Assembly: GCA_003164715.1 (NCBI GenBank)
Contig: PLTZ01000066.1
Location: 1 to 51,943 of the forward strand
Direction: 5' to 3'
DNA length: 51,943 bases
Origin: Opitutaceae bacterium
Lineage (GTDB): Bacteria; Verrucomicrobiota; Verrucomicrobiia; Opitutales; Opitutaceae
The notes below the pieces were generated by a model, which ran no database searches, was not told the origin of the DNA, and saw nothing but the letters and a program-made list of their open reading frames with translations. This document shows, in pieces, positions 43,224-51,943 of the stretch (position 1 is the stretch's first letter; each line of letters opens with the position of its first letter). Position numbers and translations under genes: made by a program.

Positions 43224-43541
43224 ATGCATATCGACGGCGAACGCAAGTGTCTTTGCTGCGAGAAGTTTTTCCTGCCGGACGCGCGCAATCGGCGCAGGCA
43301 ACGGTACTGTAGGGAGCGGGCGTGCCGGAAGGCGAGCAAGGCGGAAAGCCAGCGGCGCTGGCTAAAGCAGGCGGAGAACCGTGATTACTTCAAGGGGCCG
43401 GAGAACGCGGCACGGGTACGGGCGTGGCAAGCGGCACATCCTGACTACTGGAAGGTCCGGAGCAAAAGAGGCAGGCGAGTCTTACAAGATATCTTGATTG
43501 GGCAAGATGCTGATCGACAGAGCGAAGCGGTACAAGAGTAA
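43224..43541 (+). CDS. Short Cys-rich putative zinc-binding protein, probably 3'-truncated
   Basis: 105 residues. The N-terminus has two Cys pairs, C9-x2-C12 and C29-x4-C34 (RKCLCCEKFF ... RYCRERACRKASK), followed by QRRWLKQAENRDYFKGPENAARVRAWQAAHPDYW. This matches a conserved uncharacterised family in Proteobacteria and Verrucomicrobia that lives among phage and transposon genes; from memory, relatives continue well past the LQDIL segment, whereas this one stops after about 20 more residues. Function unknown; nucleic-acid binding is likely from its basic character. Confidence 0.6.
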   Translation: MHIDGERKCLCCEKFFLPDARNRRRQRYCRERACRKASKAESQRRWLKQAENRDYFKGPENAARVRAWQAAHPDYWKVRSKRGRRVLQDILIGQDADRQSEAVQE

Positions 43542-43653
43542 ACGTCCAATTTTCACGTCAACCTGCTGGAATTGAACGCATACGGTTCAGAGATGCCCTG
43601 ATCGCTGTCCGGCGACGCGCAATGCCGATCAGACGGGTTCTTGAGGTAAGGTT

Positions 43654-44088
43654 CTAAATAAATGTCGGGCGGCCGATCCATCCATCCTTGCCAACGGTGT
43701 GACGCACTGGGGCTGGAGCCGGTTCGGCGAGCACATCGGCTACGGTTCGCAGCAAGACATCAGGTGAGACTGGCTTGGCAAGGATTCGCTCTGCTCCGAG
43801 GCGTTTCGTGGTCGGCAGGTAGACCTCCTGGCTAAACCTATGGCCGCCAGATATCGCGATAACACGGGGCCTGGGCTCCGTTTGCCGTAGTTCGTCGATC
43901 GGCTTCAGACCATCCATGTCGGCCATCACGAGGTCCGTGATGCCCAGGTCGTGCAGCCTCGCATTGTAAAGCGCGATGCCTGGCTCGCCGTCATCAGCAG
44001 TGTCCACCGTGTGACCGGCTGACCGCAACAGCTCGGCTGTTACCTATTGGAAATTCCTGTCATCGTCAATCAACAGGATGAGGGCCAT
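43654..44088 (-). pseudogene. Response regulator receiver gene with in-frame amber codon
   Basis: From ATG 44088 the frame reads MALILLIDDDRNFQ, then TAG (44046-44044), then VTAELLRSAGHTVDTADDGE and continues to 43654. The receiver fold is complete apart from the stop: acidic triad in LLIDDD, phospho-acceptor in GITDLVMADMDG, Thr/Ser in VIAISGG and Lys in RILAKPVS. One nucleotide change (CAG or similar to TAG) would explain the break. Re-initiation downstream would lack the first strand and two acidic residues, so it cannot bind Mg2+ normally. Last gene of the chemosensory operon, 8 bp after the hybrid kinase stop. Confidence 0.8.
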
Positions 44089-44096
44089 AAGAGGAA

Positions 44097-46427
44097 TCAG
44101 GTTCTAGGCGGGGTCCGGAGGGGGGCTTCAAGCGCGTGATGAACGATCGACAGCAGTGTTTCGCTTTCAAAGGGCTTGGCGAGAAACGCCGTCGCGAACT
44201 GCTTGTGCACTTCGTCGCTCGGGCTGTTCCCGCCGCTCATCGCGACGATGGAAAGGTCGGGCTTCAGCCGGCGGAGCGCGGCAGCAAGCGCCAGACCGTT
44301 CACGATGGGCATCTCCATGTCGGTGATTAGAAGTCGCACTTCCTCGGAGCGGGGAACGAAAGCTGCAATCGCCTCCACTCCGTCGCTCGCCGTCATCACC
44401 TTGTAGCCGAAGCGGGTAAGAATCTTGCTGGTGAGCTCGCACACCGGTTTCTCGTCATCGACAACGAGGATCAGTTCGCCATTGCCCAATTGTGATTCGA
44501 AGAGATGGGCACTCGCCTCACTCTTTCTCTCACCATTCGCAGCCGGTAAATAGACTGTGAACGTTGAGCCGTGGGAGCTCTTCAGTGTGTGGGAAGTCTG
44601 CAAGGTCACAAAGCCATTATGCTGGCGCACGATGCTGCGCACCGTGGATAGTCCGAGACCGGTGCCCTTGCCCTCGCGCTTCGTCGTGAAAAACGGTTCC
44701 CATATCTTCTCCATTACCTCGGGCGCGATTCCTGTGCCAGTATCGCGCACTTCGACCGCAAGAAAATCGCCTGGGCGTGCCTCCGGAGAAATTTTTACGG
44801 CCTCGGCGGCATCGAGCGTACGGTTCGCCGCGCTTAGGGTGAGTTCGCCGCCGTCCGGCATCGCATCGCGTGCGTTGACGAGAAGATTCACGAAGACCTG
44901 CTCGAGTTTCGTCGGATCGCTCATGACAGGCCACAGATCATTGGGCAGGCGCGACTCGATCTGGATCGATTTTGAGAAGGTGCTCTTGCCAAGATCGATC
45001 ACCTCCCGCAGCACGCGGCTGGCCTGCACCAGCTGCATCTCCGTGCCACTCCCACGGGCGAACGAAACCATCTGGCGGACGAGGGCGGCGCCACGCATGG
45101 ACGATTGCTCAATTATTCCGAGCATGCGTTGTGCGGAGGGGTCGCTCACGTATTGATGAAGCAGCGGGCCCGCCATGATGATCGGCGCGAGCGCGTTGTT
45201 CAAATCGTGAGCGATACCGCCAGCAAGCAACCCAAGGTTTTCCAGTCGTTGCGCACGCAACGCCTGCTCCTCAAGCTGCCTTTTCTCGGTGATGTCACGT
45301 GAGATGCCGACTATCCCAGTGATGCAGCCCTGCGCGTCGCGCAGGGGCATCTTGGTTGTGGAAACCCAAGTGATGTGGCCATCAGGCCATGTTTCCTTCT
45401 CCTCGACGGCGATCATCGGTTCGCCGGTCCTAATGATCTGCTGCTCATCGGCATAAGCTTTTTGCGCGTGCTCCTTGCTGAATATCTCGGAGTCGGTCTT
45501 GCCGACCGCCTCGGCGGCATCGCCGAGTCCGAAGCTTCGTGTCATGGCTTCGTTAATGCGGACAAAGCGGCTCTGCCGATCCTTGAAATAGATGTGGTCG
45601 GGTATCGTGTTGGCTAGGTCCTTGAAAAAGGCCTGTTCCCGTCGGAGCTCTTCGTCCGCAAGGCGGCGCGCTGTGATGTCGCGGATGTTGCACTGCATCA
45701 CCCTGTGGCCGTTCACCCGATAGACATTGCTGACGAACTCCACGTCGATCCGGCGCCCATCGGCAGTTTCCAGCGGCTTGTCCTCGTAGCGTACGTATTC
45801 GTTCCGCTGCAATTCCGCGAAACGGGCCTTATTGCCGACGATATCCTTAAAGAATTCCAAGTCCCAGATCTTCTTTCCTAGAAACTGCTCGCGCGAGAAA
45901 CTCAACGCCTCGATTAGGAATGGATTCACATCCACCACCATCCCTGTCTCGGCATTGAGGATTAGAATGCCGTCTTTGGTCGACTCGAAGAGCCGGCGAT
46001 ACCGGGCTTCCGAGGCAATCATATCCGCCTCCATCCGTTGACGGTCTCGACGCATGGCCGCCTCGATCAGCTCGCGCTCCACGGCTGGAACTAAGCGTGC
46101 CAACTTGCCTTTCATTATGTAATCATGGGCTCCAGCTTTCATAGCCTCCACAGCTACCTCCTCGCCTATCGTGCCGGACACGATGATGAAAGGAAGGTCC
46201 ATGCCGCTCGCTTGGAGCAGTTCCAAAGCGGCAAGTCCGCTAAAGTGAGGCATGCTATAGTCGGAGATTACAATGTCCCAGTTCTGGCGACCTAGCGCGG
46301 CGCGCATTGCCTCGGCCGTTTCCACGCGCTCGCTGGTCACGGTATAGGCGCCCCGCAACTGACGCAACACCAGCAATGCGTCATCTTCCGAATCCTCCAC
46401 CAACAAACAGCTCAGTGGCTTGTTCAT
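44097..46427 (-). CDS. Hybrid histidine kinase REC-PAS-PAS-HisKA-HATPase-REC
   Basis: 776 residues. N-terminal receiver (about 5-122) with Asp56 in [13 protein letters not shown] (about 142-258, [21 protein letters not shown]); second PAS with PAC (about 265-390); H box [14 protein letters not shown] (about 411); ATPase domain with [38 protein letters not shown]-terminal receiver (about 648-770) with the acceptor in [13 protein letters not shown]. Receivers at both ends make it both a target and a phosphorelay hub. Its ATG overlaps the TGA of the upstream receiver gene, so the two are coupled. Likely a downstream partner of the CheA-like kinase. Confidence 0.93.
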   Translation of the reverse strand: MNKPLSCLLVEDSEDDALLVLRQLRGAYTVTSERVETAEAMRAALGRQNWDIVISDYSMPHFSGLAALELLQASGMDLPFIIVSGTIGEEVAVEAMKAGAHDYIMKGKLARLVPAVERELIEAAMRRDRQRMEADMIASEARYRRLFESTKDGILILNAETGMVVDVNPFLIEALSFSREQFLGKKIWDLEFFKDIVGNKARFAELQRNEYVRYEDKPLETADGRRIDVEFVSNVYRVNGHRVMQCNIRDITARRLADEELRREQAFFKDLANTIPDHIYFKDRQSRFVRINEAMTRSFGLGDAAEAVGKTDSEIFSKEHAQKAYADEQQIIRTGEPMIAVEEKETWPDGHITWVSTTKMPLRDAQGCITGIVGISRDITEKRQLEEQALRAQRLENLGLLAGGIAHDLNNALAPIIMAGPLLHQYVSDPSAQRMLGIIEQSSMRGAALVRQMVSFARGSGTEMQLVQASRVLREVIDLGKSTFSKSIQIESRLPNDLWPVMSDPTKLEQVFVNLLVNARDAMPDGGELTLSAANRTLDAAEAVKISPEARPGDFLAVEVRDTGTGIAPEVMEKIWEPFFTTKREGKGTGLGLSTVRSIVRQHNGFVTLQTSHTLKSSHGSTFTVYLPAANGERKSEASAHLFESQLGNGELILVVDDEKPVCELTSKILTRFGYKVMTASDGVEAIAAFVPRSEEVRLLITDMEMPIVNGLALAAALRRLKPDLSIVAMSGGNSPSDEVHKQFATAFLAKPFESETLLSIVHHALEAPLRTPPRT

Positions 46428-46879
46428 GGCAGCCCTCCGATCGCGGGCGGCGGTTCGTTGATCAACAGCCAGTAGAAGCCAAGCTGTCGGACGGACACCG
46501 CAAACTGTTCAAAGTCCACGGGCTTGCGTACGAAGCTGTTGGCGCCCAAAGCGTACCCGCTCACAATATCCTTCTCCTCATCCGACGACGTGAGGATGAC
46601 CACCGGCAGTAGCCTTGTTCTCTGATCGTTGCGTATCCGGCGTAGCACTTCCAGACCGTCCACCTTCGGAAGCTTAAGGTCCAATAGGATGAGCTGAGGC
46701 TGTTGACGTGTGTCGCGACCGGCGTGCGCGCCGGTGCAAAACAAGTAATCGAGCGCCTCGACACCGTCATGTGCTTCCACAATCTTGTTGGCGACGTTGT
46801 GGTTCTTTAGCGCCCGAAGAGTAAGCGCCAAGTCGTCCGGGTTGTCTTCGACCAGCAGGATTGTTTTGAGGTTGTTCAT
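46424..46879 (-). CDS. Single-domain response regulator (Rcp1-like)
   Basis: 151 residues: [21 protein letters not shown], acidic pocket plus Asp67 in [25 protein letters not shown] and Lys in [11 protein letters not shown]. The DNPDD pocket and long loop after strand 2 are typical of Rcp1/CheY-like regulators paired with bacteriophytochrome or hybrid kinases. No output domain. It starts 3 bp after the upstream kinase stop and overlaps the next kinase by ATGA. Confidence 0.92.
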   Translation of the reverse strand: MNNLKTILLVEDNPDDLALTLRALKNHNVANKIVEAHDGVEALDYLFCTGAHAGRDTRQQPQLILLDLKLPKVDGLEVLRRIRNDQRTRLLPVVILTSSDEEKDIVSGYALGANSFVRKPVDFEQFAVSVRQLGFYWLLINEPPPAIGGLP

Positions 46880-46882
46880 GAG

Positions 46883-48253
46883 TCAGTCCCCTTTTTCTTC
46901 CAATGTGAAATAGAATGTGGCGCCCTGTCCGACGGCGCCCTCGGCCCGTACGCAGCCCCCATGCCGGTGAATGATCCGCTGAACAAGCGCCAGCCCGATG
47001 CCCGTGCCTTCGAACTCCTGGGCGCTGTGCAGCCGCTGGAAGGCGCCGAAGAGCTTGCCGACGTATGCCATGTCGAACCCCGCCCCGTTGTCGCGCACAA
47101 AGAAGACACGCTTGCCGTCCTGTTCCTGCGCACCGACCTCGATGCGCGCCTGCGCGCAACGAGCCGTGTACTTCCAAGCATTGCCTAGCAGGTTGTTCAG
47201 CACCACTCGTAACATTGGCCCGTCTGCGCGGACCACCATGGCCCGGGTCACGACCAGCTCGACCTGCCGATCCGGGCACGACACCTTAAATTCCGCGCCA
47301 ATTTCCTCCGCCATCGCCGTCAGATCCACGCGTTCGCGCCGCATCTCCGCCCGCGTTATCCGGGATAAGTTCAGCAGATCGTCGATCAGCTCCGCCATCC
47401 GCTGGCTGCCGGCCCGGATGCGGCGCAGGTAGCCCTGGGCCGTCTCGTCCAGCTTGCCAGCACTGTCTTCCAACAACGCCATGCTGAAGCCGTCCATAGC
47501 TCTCAACGGTGCTCGCAAATCGTGCGACACCGAGTAGGAAAACGCCTCAAGTTCTTTGTTGGCCGCCAGCAGTTCGGCCGTGCGGTCGTTCACGCGCTGT
47601 TCGAGACTCACGTTGAGCTCGCGGAGCGCTGCCTCGGCCTGCCGGCGTTCAGTCATTTCATCCATCAGGCTGCTCGTCCGCTCCCGCACTCGCAGCTCGA
47701 GACTCTCGTTCAGTGCGACCAGTTCGTCGCGCGTCTGCACCAGTTCCTGATACTGCCCCACGGCCACCTCGTAAGTCGACAGCAGCAGGCCCAACGTCTT
47801 TTCGCGGGACGCCGAGATCCGATAGGTGACCCCGTTGACGGACACAGGCTCCACTTTCACGGGACCCGCCCGCCCGGCTTCGCTGCGGTGTGCGAGGGCC
47901 TCGGCGATCTTCCGCAGCAGATGGTCGTCGTGGTAGGGTTTTGGGACGTGAAAATCCGCCCCGGCCTCCAGGGCGGAGAGCAGGTCGCGCGGCGCCGATA
48001 ATGACGTCAGCAGAATCACCGGAATATGACACAGCCTCGGATCCTGCTTGACCGCGAGGCAGAGCTGAAAACCGTTCATGACCGGCATTGTGACATCGCT
48101 GATGATCAGGGCCGGCGGGCGCCGCCGCGCTGCCTCCAAAGCCCGCTGGCCGTCGACCGCGGTTTGCGTCTCGTAGCCGTGGGAGCGCAGCAATTCCTCA
48201 AGCATGGCCGCCTGCGTGGGACTGTCTTCGACGATCATTATATCGGTCGGCAT
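46883..48253 (-). CDS. Receiver-histidine kinase (REC-coiled coil-HisKA-HATPase)
   Basis: I choose ATG 48253 (MPTDIMIVEDSPTQ); the frame is open further upstream but overlaps cheB and lacks family sequence. 456 residues: receiver with Asp53 in LIISDVTMP, long coiled coil (about 165-240, repeated VRERTSSLMDEM / VNDRTAELLAANKELEAF), H box SYSVSHDLRAPLRAMDGF (about 247), and ATPase domain with NLLGNAWKYT, VRDNGAGFDMAYVGKLF, EGTGIGLALVQRIIHRHGG. Soluble. The receiver lets a CheA-like kinase switch this kinase by phosphorylation, and it can pass phosphate to the next single-domain regulator. Confidence 0.92.
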   Translation of the reverse strand: MPTDIMIVEDSPTQAAMLEELLRSHGYETQTAVDGQRALEAARRRPPALIISDVTMPVMNGFQLCLAVKQDPRLCHIPVILLTSLSAPRDLLSALEAGADFHVPKPYHDDHLLRKIAEALAHRSEAGRAGPVKVEPVSVNGVTYRISASREKTLGLLLSTYEVAVGQYQELVQTRDELVALNESLELRVRERTSSLMDEMTERRQAEAALRELNVSLEQRVNDRTAELLAANKELEAFSYSVSHDLRAPLRAMDGFSMALLEDSAGKLDETAQGYLRRIRAGSQRMAELIDDLLNLSRITRAEMRRERVDLTAMAEEIGAEFKVSCPDRQVELVVTRAMVVRADGPMLRVVLNNLLGNAWKYTARCAQARIEVGAQEQDGKRVFFVRDNGAGFDMAYVGKLFGAFQRLHSAQEFEGTGIGLALVQRIIHRHGGCVRAEGAVGQGATFYFTLEEKGD

Positions 48254-48266
48254 TGGGGCGGTTCTT

Positions 48267-49349
48267 TCACTTTCCACTGAGGTTGCGTACAAAGGCGCCA
48301 ATGGATTCAGGCGACAGGACGTGCATGGCGGCGCCCCGGCGAATCGCTTCGCCCGGCATGCCGTGCACGACCGAACTGGCGGCGTCCTGGGCAATCGTCA
48401 GCCCACCCCGGCTCCGAATGAGACCGAGCGCATCGGCGCCATCGGTGCCCATGCCGGTCAGCAGAACGCCGACGGCGGACTTGCCATATGCCGCGGCGAC
48501 TGAACGGAAAAGATACCCGACCGATGGCCGCAAACCGTCTTCGGGCGGACTGGCCTCAAGTGTGATTCGCAATGAGCCATTGACGCCCAGGTGGGTGCCG
48601 CTCCCGGCGACGTAGACGTGACCAGGCAACGGCAGCTCACCGCCGGTGGCAATGTGCACCGGCAGTCCGGTCGCCTGGATCAGCCATTCGCAGAATCCGG
48701 CCGTAAATCCGTCGCAGATGTGCTGGACGATGAGGATCGGGAACGGCAGATCCTTCGGCAACGCCGCCAGGATAGTGGCGATGGCTCCCGGTCCGCCCGT
48801 CGAGGCGCCGATGGCGACGATCCGGATTTCCGATCGAGTCGGCGCCGGCATAACCAGTGAAATCCCTCCTGTTCCGCCTTCACGCTTTGGCCAGCGCCTG
48901 ACCATCGGGACCCCAGCCATCGTGCGCACGGTCTCGACGAGTTTCGCCGCACTCGCCTCAAACTTCGGGTGCCCGATTCCGTGCGGCCGAGGCACGGCGG
49001 CCAGCGCGCCGGCTTCGAGTGCGCGGAAGGCCGTCACGGACTCCGTTACCGTGGAACTCCCGCTGACGATCACAATCGGGGTCGCACGGGTCTCCATGAT
49101 CCGGCGGGTCGCCTCGAACCCGTCCAGCTTGGGCATGTGAATGTCCATGGTGATGACATCGGGCCGGCAATCACATGCCATGGCGACAGCCTGTTCGCCG
49201 TCGTGCGCCAGACCCACGACCTGAAAGTCCGGCACTAGATTCAGGATGTGCGTCAGAAAATCGCGTATCACGGGAGAGTCCTCGGCCACCAGCACACGGA
49301 TCCGGCAGTTGGCGGACAGAGGAGGCGGAACGGTGACAGTGGTGTTCAT
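48267..49349 (-). CDS. cheB: Chemotaxis-type protein-glutamate methylesterase CheB
   Basis: 360 residues. Receiver domain (about 15-130, Asp69 in VITMDIHMPKLDG), linker, and methylesterase domain from about 168: catalytic Ser in IVAIGASTGGPGA, His in ILIVQHICDGFTAGF, Asp in LLTGMGTDGADAL. It removes methyl groups from MCP glutamates when phosphorylated by CheA. Gene order after CheA-REC is that of wspF. CheR is not in the window and may lie beyond its right edge. Confidence 0.95.
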   Translation of the reverse strand: MNTTVTVPPPLSANCRIRVLVAEDSPVIRDFLTHILNLVPDFQVVGLAHDGEQAVAMACDCRPDVITMDIHMPKLDGFEATRRIMETRATPIVIVSGSSTVTESVTAFRALEAGALAAVPRPHGIGHPKFEASAAKLVETVRTMAGVPMVRRWPKREGGTGGISLVMPAPTRSEIRIVAIGASTGGPGAIATILAALPKDLPFPILIVQHICDGFTAGFCEWLIQATGLPVHIATGGELPLPGHVYVAGSGTHLGVNGSLRITLEASPPEDGLRPSVGYLFRSVAAAYGKSAVGVLLTGMGTDGADALGLIRSRGGLTIAQDAASSVVHGMPGEAIRRGAAMHVLSPESIGAFVRNLSGK

Positions 49350-49378
49350 CGGAGATTTTTCCTCGCTGGCGCGCGGAA

Positions 49379-49394
49379 GGTCGTTGTCACGACC
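49379..49394. terminator. Hairpin between cheA and cheB
   Basis: GGTCGT (49379-49384) pairs perfectly with ACGACC (49389-49394) around TGTC. It could attenuate the operon between cheA and cheB. No T-run. Confidence 0.35.
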
Positions 49395-49458
49395 CGGAAG
49401 ATATCTGGCTTCAGCTGGCTCGGTGATTGGCGCGTTTTCATCCCGGTGGCGTTCGTGT

Positions 49459-51672
49459 TCAGATGAGTTTTCCGATTACCGCCAGCAGATCGCTTTGGTC
49501 AAAGCTGCTCTTGACGATGTAGGCGTTGGCGCCGGCTTCCAAACCGCGCTCGCGGTCGTCCTTGGTTTCGCGCGCAGTCACCAGCACCACCGGCAACTCC
49601 GCCAGCGCGGGTTGGCCGCGGATCCTTTTCGTCAACTCAAACCCGTCCATGCGGGGCATCTCGATGTCGGAGATCACTAGATCGAACGACCCGGTCTGCA
49701 GTGCATCGAAGGCGGCGGCGCCGTCGGGCGCGGTCCTGACCGAGTAACCTGATGATTCGAGGATGTTCTGCAGCAGGGTCCGGACGGTGATCGAGTCGTC
49801 CACCACGAGGAGTCGGTTGGCCTGAATGGTCGCCGCCGCGGCGACCGAACTGGTGGCCGGCGTGCATCCCGCCGCGGTCTGCAGCAGATCCGCCGTGTTG
49901 AGGATGGGCACCACCCGGCCCGTGCCCAGCACCGTGGCGCCCGCCAGATTTCGCACGCGGGGCAGTAGGCGGCCCAGCGGCTTGGCCAGCACCTCCTGTT
50001 CGCCCACGACCCGGTCGACCACAAAAGCCATGCTTAGTTGGCCCTGACCAAGGACCAGCGCGGTCAGCGGAGCCGCGTTTTCGACGGTAATGGGGCCTGA
50101 TACCAGGCCTAGCACATCCGCCAGCCAGACGAGAGCCAGCGTCGTGCCGTCCAGGTTGATGCTATCGCGGTTTTCCACCCGCCGGATGCTAGCGCGCGGA
50201 ACACGGATCACGCGGATCACATTGGCCGTTGGGACGACGAAATCGCGATTGACCGCGCGCACGAGGGTACCGCGCAACGTCGCCAGCGTCGAGGGCAGCC
50301 CAAGCCGCACCGTGGTCCCGGCGCCGGCCTTTGACTCGATGCCCACTGTCCCGCCCAGATTCGTCACGCGATCCTCAACAATCGCCATTCCCAGCCCTCG
50401 CCCGGAGACTGCCGTCACCTGCCGGCTCGTGGTGAGGCCGGACCGGAAGACCATTTGCCGCACCTCGTGCTCCCCCAGCGCCGCCGCTTCACCCGCGGCT
50501 ATCAGCCCGGACTCCACGGCCGCGGCCTTTACGGCCGCCAGATCAATTCCGGCCCCGTCGTCGGTGACTGTAATCTCAACGCGGCCCCCGGTCTGGGTGA
50601 TGACCAGCGACACGATGGCGGGCACCGGCTTGTTCCGGCGCAGCCGTTCGGCGGTCGGCTCGATGCCGTGGTCCACGCTGTTCCGGATCAAGTGCACCAG
50701 CGGGTCCTTGATCTGCTCAAGAATGCGCTTGTCGATTTCGATCCCGGCGCCGCGCAACTGAAACTCGATTTCCTTACCCGCCTCGTGGGCCATGTCTCGC
50801 ACCATCTTGGGAAAACCAGCTAAGATGTTCTCGAATGGCAGCATCAGGGCCTTCTTGATTTCCTCGAGTAGGCAGCCGGCCACCGCATCAAGCCGTCGCT
50901 GGTCGTTGGCAATGCTGCGCGTCAGGTCGGTGACGCGGGTGCTGATGGCTTCGGCCTGCTCCCGACCCCGATCCAGGAGCTCCAGCAGTCGAGCCGGCAG
51001 CGCCAGCGACCCCGCATCTGTCCCCTCGCCGAGTCCGGGTGCGTCCGCCCCGGCATCAACCTGCTGTCGCAGGCTCCGCATCAGCGGCATCGTTTCGACC
51101 CAAAGGCGATCGTGGTCGGTCACCATTCCTGCCAGGCTGCGAAGCTCGAGGCCGCGTTCGGCCTGGTCCAGCCTGACACCGCGCAACTCCTCGGCTTGCA
51201 CGAAGATGGCATCGAGCTTGGTCGTGACGATCCGGACCGTGTTCGCGTTTTCGTTTCGCATGGCGGGCGGCGTAGGAGGCATGGGTGATGCGACGACCGC
51301 GCCAGGCCCGGCGCCTTCCGCACCCGGCGGGCCCGCCTCCAGTGCATCGATCATTCGCCCCACGGCGGTGACGGCCTGGTGCAACCCATCAAGGGCCGCC
51401 GGCGAGAGCGTGCTCTGGCCGGACTTGAGACCGGCGAACGTGCCCTCGATCTCCTGACAGGCGCGTTCGATCGCACCCGCATTGACCGCGCGGGCCGCGC
51501 CCTTGAGGCTGTGGGCTTCGCGGAAAAGCGTTTCCACCAACGGCAGTTGAGCGTCACGGTTCCCCGCCTTTTCGAGTTCGATCAGGCTGGAGCCGAGTGC
51601 TAGCACATGCTCCCGCGCCTCGATCAGGAACGTCGCCGTGAGCTTCTTCAGAAAATCTGCGCTGGCTTGCAT
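49459..51672 (-). CDS. cheA: Hybrid CheA histidine kinase with C-terminal receiver (WspE-like)
   Basis: 737 residues. HPt domain (about 5-110) with phospho-acceptor His54 in FREAHSLKGAARA; no obvious CheY/CheB-docking P2 domain; dimerisation helices (about 145-300); ATPase with HLIRNSVDHGIEP, VTDDGAGID and GRGLGMAIV; CheW-like domain (about 465-600); and receiver (about 610-737) with the acceptor Asp in LVISDIEMPRMDG. Attached receivers are found in WspE and other non-flagellar chemosensory kinases, where they act as a phosphate sink or alternative output. Preceded by an MCP end, followed by cheB, then receiver and kinase genes. Cytoplasmic, on the receptor array. Confidence 0.95.
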   Translation of the reverse strand: MQASADFLKKLTATFLIEAREHVLALGSSLIELEKAGNRDAQLPLVETLFREAHSLKGAARAVNAGAIERACQEIEGTFAGLKSGQSTLSPAALDGLHQAVTAVGRMIDALEAGPPGAEGAGPGAVVASPMPPTPPAMRNENANTVRIVTTKLDAIFVQAEELRGVRLDQAERGLELRSLAGMVTDHDRLWVETMPLMRSLRQQVDAGADAPGLGEGTDAGSLALPARLLELLDRGREQAEAISTRVTDLTRSIANDQRRLDAVAGCLLEEIKKALMLPFENILAGFPKMVRDMAHEAGKEIEFQLRGAGIEIDKRILEQIKDPLVHLIRNSVDHGIEPTAERLRRNKPVPAIVSLVITQTGGRVEITVTDDGAGIDLAAVKAAAVESGLIAAGEAAALGEHEVRQMVFRSGLTTSRQVTAVSGRGLGMAIVEDRVTNLGGTVGIESKAGAGTTVRLGLPSTLATLRGTLVRAVNRDFVVPTANVIRVIRVPRASIRRVENRDSINLDGTTLALVWLADVLGLVSGPITVENAAPLTALVLGQGQLSMAFVVDRVVGEQEVLAKPLGRLLPRVRNLAGATVLGTGRVVPILNTADLLQTAAGCTPATSSVAAAATIQANRLLVVDDSITVRTLLQNILESSGYSVRTAPDGAAAFDALQTGSFDLVISDIEMPRMDGFELTKRIRGQPALAELPVVLVTARETKDDRERGLEAGANAYIVKSSFDQSDLLAVIGKLI

Positions 51673-51699
51673 GCCCGTGGTTGTCGTTGACGTGGGCCG

Positions 51700-51943
51700 C
51701 TATCTTCCCGCGGACGCGGGAGCTGCGCCGTGGTCGGAATCGACCAGCGCCTTTAGGCGCGCGCCGACATCCTGCAGACTGCGCGCCGCCGTCGCCAGTT
51801 GCCGGGCGCCCTCGGCGTTCTGGGAAGTGGCCTGCTTAATATTCTCCATGGCGCGCCCCACCTGCTCCATCCCGGCCAGTTGTTGCTGACTCGAGGCGGC
51901 AATCTGCACCGCGGCCCGCGTCGCTTCCTGCACTGTGGTCGTC
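51700..51943 (-). CDS. Methyl-accepting chemotaxis protein, C-terminal end (cut by window edge)
   Basis: Last about 80 residues of an MCP signalling coiled coil: QEATRAAVQIAASSQQQLAG, MEQVGRAMENIKQATSQNAEGARQL and AARSLQDVGARLKALVD. The IAASSQQQ..GM.Q...AM..I..A..QN methylation-helix pattern is characteristic. The N-terminal sensory part lies outside the window. The stop is 27 bp upstream of the cheA start, as in wspA-type operons without intervening cheW/cheR. Confidence 0.85.
   Translation of the reverse strand, partial: TTTVQEATRAAVQIAASSQQQLAGMEQVGRAMENIKQATSQNAEGARQLATAARSLQDVGARLKALVDSDHGAAPASAGR

Overview
The window most likely comes from a soil or freshwater Verrucomicrobium of the Opitutaceae type. 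The evidence is a sigma-70 gene with a C-terminal membrane extension, large MacB-like permeases of the ADOP type beside a PadR regulator, YXWGXW and TonB-repeat exported proteins, and high GC with long antisense open frames. No ribosomal RNA or marker protein is present, so this placement is inference from gene style. GC is mosaic: about 6-25 kb and 44-52 kb look GC-rich, 30.5-42 kb intermediate, and 25.1-28.9 kb clearly AT-richer.

Layout. 0-2.5 kb: the end of an IS630-type transposase, a 5'-truncated ECF sigma/membrane protein gene and its C-terminal paralogue. 2.7-10.1 kb: PadR regulator, two ADOP permeases and, between them, an exported protein with four TonB C-terminal domains. 10.4-12.8 kb: small exported proteins and a nitrilase-family amidohydrolase. 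12.9-24.8 kb: glucan phosphorylase, a membrane histidine kinase, a 1139-residue protein that may be a PPi-type PEP carboxykinase, and a tight Gfo/Idh/MocA - Gfo/Idh/MocA - TIM-barrel isomerase set for sugar or cyclitol catabolism.

25.05-30.5 kb is a mobile-DNA junction. A tRNA-Arg(CCT) gene is followed 27 bp later by a TGT-type transposon end carrying repeated short motifs. Then come tniQ, tniB and a decapitated tniA (a Tn7/Tn5053-like element whose far end is lost), a lone lipoprotein gene and a 3'-truncated IS66 element.

30.7-42.3 kb is a stress-tolerance block: grpE-dnaJ(cbpA)-dnaK with a small hydrophilic protein upstream, then divergently an aldehyde dehydrogenase, a 96-residue unknown, a VIT1/CCC1-type metal transporter, NAD(P)HX repair enzyme, zinc alcohol dehydrogenase, Old Yellow Enzyme and a MarC-type membrane protein. 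Four copies of a shared motif (GG-N6-CCCCATA core) lie in the noncoding DNA of this block, suggesting one regulon for protein refolding and for aldehyde and redox repair.

42.4-44.1 kb holds decayed genes: half a PfkB kinase, a shortened Cys-rich protein and a response regulator with an in-frame amber codon. 44.1 kb to the end is a minus-strand chemosensory operon (MCP end, CheA-REC, CheB, REC-kinase, REC, REC-PAS-PAS-kinase-REC), a Wsp-like or alternative-function array rather than a flagellar one.
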